The notes under the pieces are model-generated. The model searched no databases. It was not told the origin of the DNA and saw nothing but the letters and a program-made list of their open reading frames with translations. Shown here one piece after another: positions 47,160-55,778 of a DNA stretch of 64,000 nt. The position numbers and the translations under genes are program-made. Positions within the stretch are counted from its first letter, which is position 1; each line of letters begins with the position of its first letter. This stretch comes from Lolliginicoccus suaedae (GTDB lineage: Bacteria > Actinomycetota > Actinomycetes > Mycobacteriales > Mycobacteriaceae), in contig NZ_VSSO01000002.1 in assembly GCF_008312885.1 (NCBI RefSeq), positions 669,846 to 733,845 on the forward strand. The letters are read 5' to 3'.

Positions 47160-48563
47160 ATGACCCGGATAGTCATTATCGGCGGCGGACCAGCGGGCTA
47201 CGAGGCCGCTCTTGTCGCAGCACAGCACGGAGGCGACGTCACCGTCGTCGATGCTGACGGAATCGGCGGGGCCTGCGTCCTCTACGACTGCGTGCCGTCC
47301 AAGACCTTCATCGCCTCCACCGGCATCCGCACGGACCTGCGCCGCGCCTCCGCCCTCGGCATCGAGTTCGACCCGAAGAACGTCGGCATCTCCGTCCCGC
47401 TCGTCCACGAACGCGTCAAGAGCCTCGCCCAGGCCCAGTCCGCGGACATCCGCGCGCGCCTCCAGCGCGAGGGCGTCACCCTGCTCAACGGCGTCGGCAA
47501 GCTCGTCGACTCCGCCCGGGGGCTCGCCACCCACACCGTGCAGGCAGACCTGTTCAACGGCGAGCAACACACCCTCGACGCCGAGGTCGTCCTCATCGCT
47601 ACCGGCTCCGCGCCCCGCGTGCTCCCCGACGCGAAGCCCGACGGCAAGCGCATCCTCACGTGGCGGCACCTCTACGACCTCGAGGAACTGCCCGAGCATC
47701 TCATCGTCGTGGGATCCGGCGTCACCGGCGTCGAGTTCGTCAACGCCTACACCGAGATGGGCGTCAAGGTCACCGTCGTCACCAGCCGGGATCGCGTCCT
47801 GCCCGCAGAGGATGCCGACGCCGCCATCGTGCTCGAGGAATCCTTCGCCGAGCGCGGCGTCACCCTCATCAAGCATGCCCGAGCCGATGCCGTCACGACC
47901 ACCGACAACGGTGTGCTTGTCACGATCCACGACGGCCGCACCGTCGAGGGCAGCCACGCCCTCATGACCGTCGGCTCGGTCCCCAACACCGGCACCCTTG
48001 GCCTCGACAGCGTCGGCATCGAGACCAACAAGGGCGGCTACATCCAGGTCGACCGCGTTTCCCGCACCACCGTCCCCGGCGTCTATGCCGCAGGTGACTG
48101 CACCGGGCTGCTGCCCCTCGCCTCGGTCGCCGCGATGCAGGGCCGCATCGCCATGTACCACGCCCTCGGCGAGGGCGTGAACCCGATCAAGCTCAAGACC
48201 GTCGCCTCCGCGATCTTCACCCGCCCCGAGATCGCCACCGTCGGCGTCGCGCAGAGCGCCATCGACGAGGGACACATCCCCGCCCGCACCGTCATGCTGC
48301 CGCTCAACACCAACCCGCGCGCCAAGATGATGGGACTGCGCCGCGGCTTCGTCAAGATCTTCTGCCGCCCCGCCACCGGCGTGGTCATCGGCGGCGTCAT
48401 CGTTGCCCCCGACGCCTCCGAGCTCATCCTGCCCATCGCCATGGCCGTGCAGAACCACCTCAGCGTGAACGACCTCGCCTCGACCTTCTCCGTCTACCCC
48501 TCGCTCTCGGGATCGATCAACGAGGCTGCCCGGCAGCTCATGCGCCACGACGACCTCGACTAG
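47160..48563 (+). CDS. lpdA: LpdA-type NAD(P)H quinone reductase (flavoprotein disulfide reductase fold)
   Basis: 467 aa. FAD motif IGGGPAGYE, NAD motif VGSGVTGVE, and a CxxxxC pair (Cys39, Cys44 in GGACVLYDCVPSK). The C-terminal His-Glu pair needed for dihydrolipoamide oxidation is missing: the place reads YPSLSGSINE (Tyr446 to Glu455). This fits Rv3303c LpdA, which is a quinone reductase and not a lipoamide dehydrogenase, although here both cysteines remain. ATG at 47160 with GGACGGAGG upstream. Confidence 0.88.
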   Translation: MTRIVIIGGGPAGYEAALVAAQHGGDVTVVDADGIGGACVLYDCVPSKTFIASTGIRTDLRRASALGIEFDPKNVGISVPLVHERVKSLAQAQSADIRARLQREGVTLLNGVGKLVDSARGLATHTVQADLFNGEQHTLDAEVVLIATGSAPRVLPDAKPDGKRILTWRHLYDLEELPEHLIVVGSGVTGVEFVNAYTEMGVKVTVVTSRDRVLPAEDADAAIVLEESFAERGVTLIKHARADAVTTTDNGVLVTIHDGRTVEGSHALMTVGSVPNTGTLGLDSVGIETNKGGYIQVDRVSRTTVPGVYAAGDCTGLLPLASVAAMQGRIAMYHALGEGVNPIKLKTVASAIFTRPEIATVGVAQSAIDEGHIPARTVMLPLNTNPRAKMMGLRRGFVKIFCRPATGVVIGGVIVAPDASELILPIAMAVQNHLSVNDLASTFSVYPSLSGSINEAARQLMRHDDLD

Positions 48564-48590
48564 TCGCGGCTCTAGCTCGGCTCCAGCCGC

Positions 48591-48638
48591 AAACGCGATA
48601 GAAACTCCCTGGTATCCCGGGAATTTTCTATCGCGTTT
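48591..48638. repeat. Palindrome family D, single copy
   Basis: Outer arms AAACGCGATAGAAA (48591-48604) and complement (48625-48638) are perfect; an inner CCC/GGG pair continues the stem. It lies between convergent lpdA and glpK and can end both transcripts. No second copy in the window. Confidence 0.75.
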
Positions 48639-48714
48639 GGCCGTTTCCGGTGCTTTTGGGCCGTGGCCAGACGCCCGACGCCCGAGCCAGCTTGCGCGAG
48701 GCCGGAGCCGACAG

Positions 48715-50253
48715 CTATGCCCAGTCGTAGGTCCGCTCGACGGCCTTGTTCCATTGCGCGTAGAGGTGCTCGCGCTCGGCCGGCTCCATGCTCGGCTCCC
48801 AGACGTTGTCCTCGGCCCAGTTAGCGCGGATCTCGTCCTCGCTGGACCAGTAGCCGACGGCGAGCCCGGCAGCGTATGCCGCTCCGAGAGCGGTGGTCTC
48901 GGAGACGACGGGCCGGATTACCGGGACACCGAGGATGTCGGCCTGGAACTGCATGAGCAGCTCGTTGGCGACCATGCCTCCATCGACCTTGAGAGCAGAG
49001 AGCTGCACGCCGGAATCGGCCTGGGCAGCCTCGAGGACCTCGCGGGTCTGGTAGGCGGTGGCCTCGAGCGCGGCGCGGGCGATGTGGTGCTTGGTGTGGA
49101 AGCGGGTGAGCCCGACGAGGGCACCGCGGGCATCGGGCCGCCAGCGGGGCGCGAACAGGCCGGAGAACGCGGGCACGAAGTAGACGTCCCCATTGTCGGA
49201 GACCTCGCGGGCGAGGGTCTCGATCTCGGGAGCGTCGCGGATGATGCCGAGGTTGTCGCGGAGCCATTGCACGAGCGAGCCAGTGACGGCGATGGAACCT
49301 TCGAGCGCGTAGACGGCGGGCGCATCGCCGATCTTGTACGCGACCGTGGTGAGCAGGCCGTGGGTGCTGGTGACCGGCTCGGTACCGGTGTTGAGGAGCA
49401 GGAAGTTGCCGGTGCCGTAGGTGTTCTTGGCCTCGCCGGGGGAGAGGCAGGCCTGCCCGAACGTGGCGGCCTGCTGGTCGCCGAGGATGCCCGCGATCGG
49501 GACGCCATCGAGGCCCCGGCGCGGACGAATGGTGCCGTAGTGCTCGGAGGAGCTGCGGATCTCGGGCAGCATGGACATGGGGATGCCGATCGCCGCGCAC
49601 AGCTCGGGGTCCCAGTCGAGGGTGCGCAGGTCCATCATGAGGGTGCGCGAGGCGTTGGTGACATCGGTGACGTGCACGCCCTCCGGCTCGCCATTGCGCC
49701 CGGGCCCGCCCGTGGCGTTCCACAGCACCCAGGTATCCATGGTCCCGAACATCAGCTCGCCGTTCTCGGCACGCTTGCGGGCACCATCGACATTGTCGAG
49801 GATCCAGCGGATCTTCGGCCCCGCGAAGTAGGTAGAGATGGGCAGGCCCGTGCGGTCCCGGAACCGATCGGGGCCGTGCTCGGCGGCAAGCTCCTGGCAG
49901 ATCGACTCGGTACGGGTGTCCTGCCAGACGATGGCGTTGTACAGGGGCTTGCCGGTGGCGCGGTCCCACACGACGGTGGTCTCGCGCTGGTTGGTGATGC
50001 CCATCGCCGCGATGGCGTCCTTGGGCAGGTCAGCCTTGGCGATAGCACCGCCGACGACCTCGCGGACGTTGGTCCAGATCTCGACGGGGTCATGCTCGAC
50101 CCATCCCGCGTGGGGGAAGATCTGCCGGTGCTCCTTCTGCACCGTCGTGATGATGCGACCAGCATGGTCGAAGATGATGCAGCGGCTCGAGGTGGTGCCC
50201 TGGTCGATCGCGGCGATGAACTTCGAGGGATCTGCGGCGGGGGTCGCGGTCAC
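48715..50253 (-). CDS. glpK: Glycerol kinase
   Basis: Phosphorylates glycerol to glycerol-3-phosphate. FGGY family, 512 aa: [16 protein letters not shown] at the N-terminus, WQDTRT, the C-terminal [19 protein letters not shown] signature. GTG at 50253 has AGGAG at 5-bp spacing. Divergent from glpD, whose enzyme uses the product; the 247 bp between them carry both promoters. Confidence 0.95.
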   Translation of the reverse strand: MTATPAADPSKFIAAIDQGTTSSRCIIFDHAGRIITTVQKEHRQIFPHAGWVEHDPVEIWTNVREVVGGAIAKADLPKDAIAAMGITNQRETTVVWDRATGKPLYNAIVWQDTRTESICQELAAEHGPDRFRDRTGLPISTYFAGPKIRWILDNVDGARKRAENGELMFGTMDTWVLWNATGGPGRNGEPEGVHVTDVTNASRTLMMDLRTLDWDPELCAAIGIPMSMLPEIRSSSEHYGTIRPRRGLDGVPIAGILGDQQAATFGQACLSPGEAKNTYGTGNFLLLNTGTEPVTSTHGLLTTVAYKIGDAPAVYALEGSIAVTGSLVQWLRDNLGIIRDAPEIETLAREVSDNGDVYFVPAFSGLFAPRWRPDARGALVGLTRFHTKHHIARAALEATAYQTREVLEAAQADSGVQLSALKVDGGMVANELLMQFQADILGVPVIRPVVSETTALGAAYAAGLAVGYWSSEDEIRANWAEDNVWEPSMEPAEREHLYAQWNKAVERTYDWA

Positions 50254-50500
50254 GTCTGCTCCTGCGGATGGGGCGCGGCGGATGGGGCGTGCATGTGGTG
50301 CCCAAGCTACTAGGCGCAGCGAGCATGTGGCGGGCATTCCACGGTGGTTTCGCGGCTTGTGCCGGCCGGGACGCGTCACGGTCGTGTGTCGCTGTTGGTG
50401 AGGCGTGTGCGGGATCGCGCGGGTGCCTCTAGCCTGGGCCTTGAGGCGACAATGCACCGCGGGCCTGGACAGGGGCTCGCGGGACGATGCCGAGGGAGAC

Positions 50501-52249
50501 ATGGTGGCACACCGTTCGGATAACCATGTGCTGGGGCCGCGCCAGCGGGACGAGGCGTGGAAAGCACTGACGACCGAGATGTTCGACGTGATTGTCATCG
50601 GTGGTGGCATCGTCGGCTGCGGGGCAGCGCTCGACGCCGCGACCCGCGGCCTGCGCGTGGGCCTCGTGGAGGCCCGCGACCTCGCATCGGGCACGTCGAG
50701 CCGCTCGTCGAAGATGTTCCACGGTGGCCTGCGCTACCTCGAGCAGCTCGAGTTCGGCCTGGTGCGCGAGGCCCTGCACGAGCGGGAGCTGGCGATGAGC
50801 CGACTCGCGCCGCACCTCGTCAAGCCGCTCGAGTTCCTCTTCCCCCTCACCAAGCGCTACTGGGAACGGCCCTACATCTCCGCGGGCATCTTCCTGTATG
50901 ACCGCCTGGGCGGCGCGAAATCCGTACCGGCGCAGAAGCAACTGACACGGGCCGGGGCGCTGCGGATGGCTCCCGCGCTCAAGCGACGCTCCCTGATCGG
51001 CGGGATCCGCTACTTCGACACCGTCGTCGACGACGCCCGCCACACCATGACCGTCGCCCGTACAGCCGCGAACTACGGGGCGATAGTGCGCCCGTCCACG
51101 CAGGTAGTCGGGTTCCTCAAGGAAGCAGACCGCGTCGCCGGGGTGCGCGTGCGGGACTGCGAGACCGGGGAGATCGGGCAGGTGCGCGCGCATGCCGTCG
51201 TCAACTGCGCCGGGGTGTGGACCGACGAGTTGCAGGAGCTCTCGGGGCAGCGCGGCCGCTTCCGCGTGCGCGCTTCCAAGGGCGTGCACATCGTGGTGCC
51301 GCGCGATCGCATCATCAGCGAGTCCGCGATCATCCTGCGCACCGAGAAGTCCGTGCTGTTCGTCATCCCGTGGGGCCGGCACTGGATCATCGGCACCACC
51401 GACACCGACTGGCACCTTGATCTCGCGCATCCCGCCGCGACGCACGCCGACATCGAGTACATCCTCGCCCACGTCAACAAGGTGCTCGTCACCCCGCTGC
51501 GCCCCGAGGACATCACTGGCGTGTACGCCGGGCTGCGGCCCCTTCTCGCTGGCGAGAGCGACAGCACCTCCAAGCTCTCCCGCGAGCATGCCGTCGCCGA
51601 GGTAGCGCCCGGGCTCATCGCCATCGCCGGCGGCAAGTACACCACCTACCGGGTGATGGCCGCCGACGCAATCGAGGCCGCGGTCCAGTACGTTCCCGTG
51701 CGGGTCGCGCCGTCGATCACCGAGCAAGTGCCACTGCTCGGCGCGGACGGCTACCACGCGCTCGTCAACCAGGCCGACCACCTCGGCGCGCAGCACGGCG
51801 TGCACCCCTACCGCGTGCGGCACCTCCTCGACCGCTACGGATCCCTCATCGGAGATGTGCTCGCCCTCGCCGAGGACGATCCGACGCTCCTCGAGCCGCT
51901 CACCGACGCTCCCGACTACCTCAAGGTCGAGATCGTGTACGCCGTCGCCGCGGAAGGCGCCCTGCACCTCGAGGACATCCTCGCCCGGCGCACCCGCATC
52001 GCCATCGAGTACTCCCACCGGGGCGTCGACTGCGCCGAGGAGGTCGCCTCCCTCGTCGCGCCCGTGCTCGGCTGGAACGACGAGGAGCGCCGCCGCGAGG
52101 TCGAGCTGTTCGACGCGCGCGTCAAGGCCGAGATCGACTCCCAGCAGCAGCCCGACGACGCCTCCGCCGACGCCCTGCGCGCCGCCGCCCCTGAATCACG
52201 CGAGTACCTCCTCGAGCCCGTCACCGAGGTGGTCGAGGCGCGGCGGTAG
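50501..52249 (+). CDS. glpD: Glycerol-3-phosphate dehydrogenase (FAD, membrane-linked)
   Basis: Oxidises glycerol-3-phosphate to dihydroxyacetone phosphate, passing electrons to quinone. 582 aa, like GlpD2. FAD motif [10 protein letters not shown] (32-41), [21 protein letters not shown], and GTTDTDWH. C-terminal domain follows. ATG at 50501 has GAGGGAG; the frame is open 32 codons upstream without protein character. The last codons (VEARR, stop) lie inside a 130-bp block repeated at 54375-54504. Confidence 0.94.
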   Translation: MVAHRSDNHVLGPRQRDEAWKALTTEMFDVIVIGGGIVGCGAALDAATRGLRVGLVEARDLASGTSSRSSKMFHGGLRYLEQLEFGLVREALHERELAMSRLAPHLVKPLEFLFPLTKRYWERPYISAGIFLYDRLGGAKSVPAQKQLTRAGALRMAPALKRRSLIGGIRYFDTVVDDARHTMTVARTAANYGAIVRPSTQVVGFLKEADRVAGVRVRDCETGEIGQVRAHAVVNCAGVWTDELQELSGQRGRFRVRASKGVHIVVPRDRIISESAIILRTEKSVLFVIPWGRHWIIGTTDTDWHLDLAHPAATHADIEYILAHVNKVLVTPLRPEDITGVYAGLRPLLAGESDSTSKLSREHAVAEVAPGLIAIAGGKYTTYRVMAADAIEAAVQYVPVRVAPSITEQVPLLGADGYHALVNQADHLGAQHGVHPYRVRHLLDRYGSLIGDVLALAEDDPTLLEPLTDAPDYLKVEIVYAVAAEGALHLEDILARRTRIAIEYSHRGVDCAEEVASLVAPVLGWNDEERRREVELFDARVKAEIDSQQQPDDASADALRAAAPESREYLLEPVTEVVEARR

Positions 52250-52360
52250 CGGGGGCGGCTGGTCCTCGCTCAGCCTCGCCAGTGTGCGAATTCCGCGCCA
52301 GTGTGCGAAGAACGACAGCAAATCGCGCTGGACCTGTCGTTTTTCGCACACTCGCGGTCG
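52231..52360. repeat. 130-bp direct repeat, left copy, containing palindrome family C copy 2
   Basis: Identical to 54375-54504 at 125 of 130 positions, no gaps. It starts in the last codons of glpD (GGTCGAGGCGCGGCGGTAG) and runs through two AGTGTGCGAA units (52281, 52300) and a 19-bp stem (52300-52318 with 52334-52352). The block begins GGTCGA and ends CGGTCG. Confidence 0.9.
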
Positions 52361-52398
52361 AATGCCACGGGCCTTCTGGCCTGGCTCGGGGCACCCTC

Positions 52399-52429
52399 TT
52401 GCCCACTGTAGGACAAACGCCGTACAGTG
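52399..52429 (+). promoter_or_regulatory. Promoter/operator of the toxin-antitoxin operon
   Basis: TTGCCC (52399-52404) and TACAGT (52423-52428), 18 bp apart, form a possible promoter. CACTGTA (52404-52410) and TACAGTG (52423-52429) form an inverted repeat that overlaps it, as expected for autorepression by the antitoxin. Start of transcription would be only a few bases before the antitoxin ATG. Confidence 0.6.
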
Positions 52430-52437
52430 GAGGGGCG

Positions 52438-52755
52438 ATGAAAGCGTCGATCAGACATTCGGATGGGAAAGACATGCCAGCCAGGGAATCCACCAAGAGT
52501 TCGCGAATCGAGGTGCGGATCGAGTACGAACGACTTGACTACATCCACCGCGCCGCCGCTGCGATGCACGAGAAGCCCTCGGACTTCGTCCGCAAGGCTG
52601 CGTTCGATCGCGCTTCCGAAGTGCTCGCCCGGGATCTGGTCACCTTGATGCCCGCCGCGCAGTTCGACGAGCTCCTTTCCGCGCTTGATGTGGCAGAGGA
52701 AGCCCCGCGACTGGCGGCTGCCGCAGCGAAGAACTCAGCGTTCATTCGGAAATGA
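52438..52755 (+). CDS. DUF1778 (TacA-like) antitoxin
   Basis: 105 aa. SSRIEVRIEYERLDYIHRAA is the ribbon-helix-helix DNA-binding part of DUF1778 antitoxins, followed by SDFVRKAAFDRASEVL and a C-terminal tail that should wrap the toxin (AAAAAKNSAFIRK). It would neutralise the acetyltransferase toxin and bind the palindrome upstream. ATG at 52438 follows GGAGGGG; a second ATG at 52474 is possible. Stop overlaps the toxin start (ATGA). Confidence 0.88.
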   Translation: MKASIRHSDGKDMPARESTKSSRIEVRIEYERLDYIHRAAAAMHEKPSDFVRKAAFDRASEVLARDLVTLMPAAQFDELLSALDVAEEAPRLAAAAAKNSAFIRK

Positions 52756-53258
52756 TCTACGAGTCGACGCGGCTCGGTTCCTCCCACGACCTTTCCGGGT
52801 TCTCGTGCGGCAAGGACTCGCTCGATGGCTGGCTGAGGTCCACCGCCGTGCGCGCCTGCGAAAACGATCTCGCGCGAGTGTTCGTATGGACCGAGCCAGG
52901 CGACACGACGGTGCTGGCATACTTCTCCCTCAACCCCACGCAGGTAGAGCGCCACGAAGACGGCGGCTACCCGCAGTCGGCCCACAAGGGATTCAGGGTG
53001 ATCCCTGGATATCTGATCGGCAAGCTGGCGCTTGACCGAGCCCTGCACGGTCGGGGGCTGGGGGAGCAACTGCTCCTGGATGCGGTCGGCAGGGCTGTGG
53101 GAGTGGCCGATTCGGGCGGTGGCCGACTGATAGTGGTCGACGCGATCGACGATGCCGCAGCCGCGTTCTACCAGCAGTACGGCTTCAAGAGCGTCAAAGG
53201 CCGACCCAGCAGGCTTTTCATCACGATGGCTACAGCAAGACAAGCCCTCGCGCTCTAG
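52752..53258 (+). CDS. GNAT-family (TacT-like) toxin
   Basis: 168 aa GNAT acetyltransferase of the type II toxin group that acetylates aminoacyl-tRNA and stops translation. The N-terminus with FSCGKDSLDGWL (FxCGxxxLDxxL) is the TacT/AtaT signature; acetyl-CoA is bound by LHGRGLGEQLL (98-108); FYQQYGF (139-145) has the conserved Tyr143. The ATG overlaps the antitoxin stop. Confidence 0.88.
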   Translation: MIYESTRLGSSHDLSGFSCGKDSLDGWLRSTAVRACENDLARVFVWTEPGDTTVLAYFSLNPTQVERHEDGGYPQSAHKGFRVIPGYLIGKLALDRALHGRGLGEQLLLDAVGRAVGVADSGGGRLIVVDAIDDAAAAFYQQYGFKSVKGRPSRLFITMATARQALAL

Positions 53259-53265
53259 CGGTCGC

Positions 53266-54093
53266 CTACCCCCGGCGCCGATAGGTCGCCGACAATCCTT
53301 CATCCCGACGCGGCCACCAGAATGGCCGAGGCAGCGCGCTGGGGCCAAGGTTCCAAAACATCCTCAGCCGCTCGATTGCTGCTGGCGCCGACCACGCCTG
53401 CTGCTTCTTCCCCGCGAAATCGGGCACCAACGATCTGGCCGACCATCCTGGGGGCCACGGGGCAGCGACGAATGCGGTGGATTCGGTGCAGAACTGCACC
53501 GGAGATCTTCCTTCGCTACCGAAAGAGGTTCGCACCGAATAGCGCTTGGCCGTCACTGCCAGGTCCAGGGAACCATCGACCACCGAGAGTACCCACTGGT
53601 CTATCTCCTCGAGCAACGCGGCCGGCCCAGGGTCGCAGTCCTCGCAGAAGCAGTCGGGGATGCTCGTGAGAATGACAGCCGGGTCGCCCGCTGCGATGCA
53701 GACGGCTGGAACGCGGTCGGCAGTTGCCGGTGCGTGGATCGTCAGCACTAGTGGCACCGCCCCCTTGGCGGCCGGCACCAGGACATTCTCCTCGCCACCT
53801 TCGTGGAATGAGCGCGCCGCCCAGCGAGCTGGCTCGCCCGGGCGTGCCCAGCCACGTCGCAGGAGCACCGCCGCCCAGGCCTGCGCCCGGTCGATGACGA
53901 TGCGATACTTCCCCTGGCGAAGTGTGCTCGCGCCGCTAGCTCCCCGTGATCCGGCTCGTGCGCATTCAGCGTCGACGTCCTCGAGCAAAGCGCACACGTC
54001 GGGTGAGAGCGCCGACAGGTTCTCCGCCCATCCGGACTCCTGGAGCTCGCGCACGCCATCGTTGTAGGCCTCCCACCAGGACGTTTCGCGCAT
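53266..54093 (-). CDS. DUF6226-like protein
   Basis: 275 aa actinobacterial protein of unknown function. IPDCFCEDCDPGPAALLEEIDQ is a Cys-rich motif (three Cys, CxCxxC) like that of DUF6226 proteins and might bind zinc. N-terminal half has a mixed alpha/beta pattern with FVAAPWPPGW near residue 212. The stop lies 7 bp from that of the toxin gene, convergent. Its GC content is slightly lower than that of nearby housekeeping genes. Family assignment is from memory of the motif. Confidence 0.6.
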   Translation of the reverse strand: MRETSWWEAYNDGVRELQESGWAENLSALSPDVCALLEDVDAECARAGSRGASGASTLRQGKYRIVIDRAQAWAAVLLRRGWARPGEPARWAARSFHEGGEENVLVPAAKGAVPLVLTIHAPATADRVPAVCIAAGDPAVILTSIPDCFCEDCDPGPAALLEEIDQWVLSVVDGSLDLAVTAKRYSVRTSFGSEGRSPVQFCTESTAFVAAPWPPGWSARSLVPDFAGKKQQAWSAPAAIERLRMFWNLGPSALPRPFWWPRRDEGLSATYRRRG

Positions 54094-54345
54094 GGTCAGA
54101 GCGTAGCGTGGTTCGCGCTGGCTCTTGTTGCCCTGTGGTGCTTCCCATCGAGCGGTAGGCGCCAGGCCGTGGTCTCATTGGACGAGGGAGGCGAGGCCAA
54201 TGATGGAGCCGATGAGCGAGGTTGATGCAGCCGACCAAGGAGCTGGCGGCCAACCGTTGTGGTGGCGGGTGTCGAGCTCTGTGTTCCTGGTTGGTGCGGG
54301 TGTGCTGGCGGGCTTATGGTCGCCGAGCGTGTGGGTAACCGCCGC

Positions 54346-54385
54346 GGTGCTGCTGGTCGAGGCGCGGTGCTGCTGGTCGAGGCAC
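54346..54385. repeat. 20-bp tandem duplication
   Basis: Two adjacent units, 54346-54365 and 54366-54385, identical except for one base (GGCGC or GGCAC at the end). Not a multiple of three, so it breaks the frame of the small membrane gene. Confidence 0.9.
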
Positions 54386-54504
54386 GGCGGTAGCGGGGGC
54401 GGGCGGTCCCCGCCCAGCCTCGCCAGTGTGCGAATTCCGCGCCAGTGTGCGAAGAACGACAGCAAATCGCGCTGGACCTGTCGTTTTTCGCACACTCGCG
54501 GTCG
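54375..54504. repeat. 130-bp direct repeat, right copy, containing palindrome family C copy 3
   Basis: Right partner of 52231-52360, offset 2144 bp, five substitutions. It includes the former stop codon of the small membrane gene, the two AGTGTGCGAA units (54425, 54444) and the stem 54444-54462 with 54478-54496. Confidence 0.9.
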
Positions 54505-54544
54505 AGGCTGGCCCAAGCCGCGAGCCAGCCGGAACCCGCCCCGG

Positions 54545-55081
54545 CTACCCGACCGAGTCGTGCAACTCGTCGATCTCGAGGTCGACGAGCAATTCCGCGG
54601 CGATGCGCTCTAGGTCGCCCCGGATGGCGGATGCTTCGATCTCGCGGGGCAGCCGCACCTCGAGGTGTGCCTCGAAGAGCATGCCGCCGGCCATGGGTGC
54701 CTCACGGGTGAGGGTGGTGATCTTGTCGATGCTCAGGCCACGGGAGCCAAGGGCGGAGGAGAGCTCGTGGACAATGCCTGGATGGTCGTTTCCGAGCACG
54801 CTGATCGCGAGATGCTGTGGCTTCTCCGCGGTGGTGGTGGGCGCGGCACCCTCGTGGACGGAGACATCGAGAAACCCGTCGAGCGCTCGTGTCGCGGCGA
54901 TGAGTGCTTCGACCTGCTCGGAGGGGACGGTGACCACGAGGATCCCGGCGAACTTTCCCGCGAGCTCAGTCATCTGGCTGCGTTCCCAGTTGCCGCCGTG
55001 GGCGGTGATGACGTTCGCGAGCGCGGAGACGAGGCCGGGGCGGTCATCGCCGATGATGGTCATGACGAGGTTTCGCTGCAC
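54545..55081 (-). CDS. Tandem ACT-domain regulator (GcvR-like)
   Basis: 178 aa with two ACT domains: VMTIIGDDRPGLVSALANVI at the start and LAISVLGNDHPGIVHELSSAL near residue 95. Such GcvR-like proteins sense amino acids, often glycine, and act on other proteins without binding DNA. GTG start at 55081. The ligand is unknown. Confidence 0.82.
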   Translation of the reverse strand: MQRNLVMTIIGDDRPGLVSALANVITAHGGNWERSQMTELAGKFAGILVVTVPSEQVEALIAATRALDGFLDVSVHEGAAPTTTAEKPQHLAISVLGNDHPGIVHELSSALGSRGLSIDKITTLTREAPMAGGMLFEAHLEVRLPREIEASAIRGDLERIAAELLVDLEIDELHDSVG

Positions 55082-55277
55082 CCGCGAATGCTAGCAACAA
55101 TGCGCGGTGGTTCGAGCGCTTCTCGGCGCATGCCCGAGCTCCGAGGGTGGCATGCGGCCCGAGGAGCCAGGCCCGAGAAGAGCACGCATAGGCCTGGCAG
55201 CCGAGGCCTGCGCCCGGCGGTGCCACCCAGCAGCGGGCACTGTTGCCTGCGATCCAGGGGTGGGTGACACTGGTCGG

Positions 55278-55766
55278 GTGCTGGGCGGAGACACGGGCGA
55301 GCTATCGCTGGTCAGGCGGGGCCTGTGGATCGGTTGCGCTCCCGAGCATGTGGACCCGGGCATGCCGAGGGAACTCCTCGGAGCTTATGCGCGCCACGGC
55401 ATCCGTTCGGTCGTGGACCTGCGCGCCAACGCTGATGACAGCGCGTTCTGGGGTGCCGCGGGGATCGAGTACTTCAGCCATGGCATCGAGGACTCGGGCG
55501 CGCCCATTCCGTTCGATTGGTTCAGTACCGGCGTCGAGCACATCCTCGATCGCTGGGTCGGCCAGCGCCGGCATCTGTTGGTGCACTGCGAGCATGGTGC
55601 GCACCGCAGTCCCTCGCTGGTGTATGCGGTGCTTCTGGTGCTTGGCCATCGCCCGGCAGTGGCGGAGCACATCGTCCTGCGGGCGCGGCCCGGTGCGTTC
55701 CTGCGGTATTCCGATGATGCCGAGCGGTGGTTCGAGCGCTTCTCCGGCACGCGACCGCTGAGGTGA
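55278..55766 (+). CDS. Dual-specificity/tyrosine phosphatase-like protein
   Basis: 162 aa. The phosphatase signature HCx5R is present as HCEHGAHRSPS, with an upstream VVDLRAN strand as in cysteine phosphatases and an Asp candidate in GIEDSGAP. Start uncertain: GTG at 55278 is used because protein-like sequence (ELSLVRRGLWIG) begins there; the open frame goes back to 55107. Confidence 0.75.
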   Translation: MLGGDTGELSLVRRGLWIGCAPEHVDPGMPRELLGAYARHGIRSVVDLRANADDSAFWGAAGIEYFSHGIEDSGAPIPFDWFSTGVEHILDRWVGQRRHLLVHCEHGAHRSPSLVYAVLLVLGHRPAVAEHIVLRARPGAFLRYSDDAERWFERFSGTRPLR

Positions 55767-55778
55767 CCGTCGAGGCGG

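Larger units (their letters stand above)
54200..54613 (+). pseudogene. Small membrane protein gene with C-terminus shifted by a 20-bp tandem duplication
   Basis: ATG at 54200 follows GAGGGAGGCGAGG. The product has a polar start and two hydrophobic stretches (VFLVGAGVLAGLW, VWVTAAVLLVEA). A 20-bp unit occurs twice in tandem at 54346-54385. Removing one gives a clean 57-residue protein ending LLVEARR with stop TAG at 54391. With both, the frame shifts and runs through the palindrome to 54613, adding about 80 residues without protein character and overlapping the next gene. Function unknown. Confidence 0.5.

Noticed and set aside
52281-52352. Repeated AGTGTGCGAA units first looked like a short CRISPR-type array.
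   Set aside because: Only two direct units and one inverted copy, no equal spacers, no cas genes.
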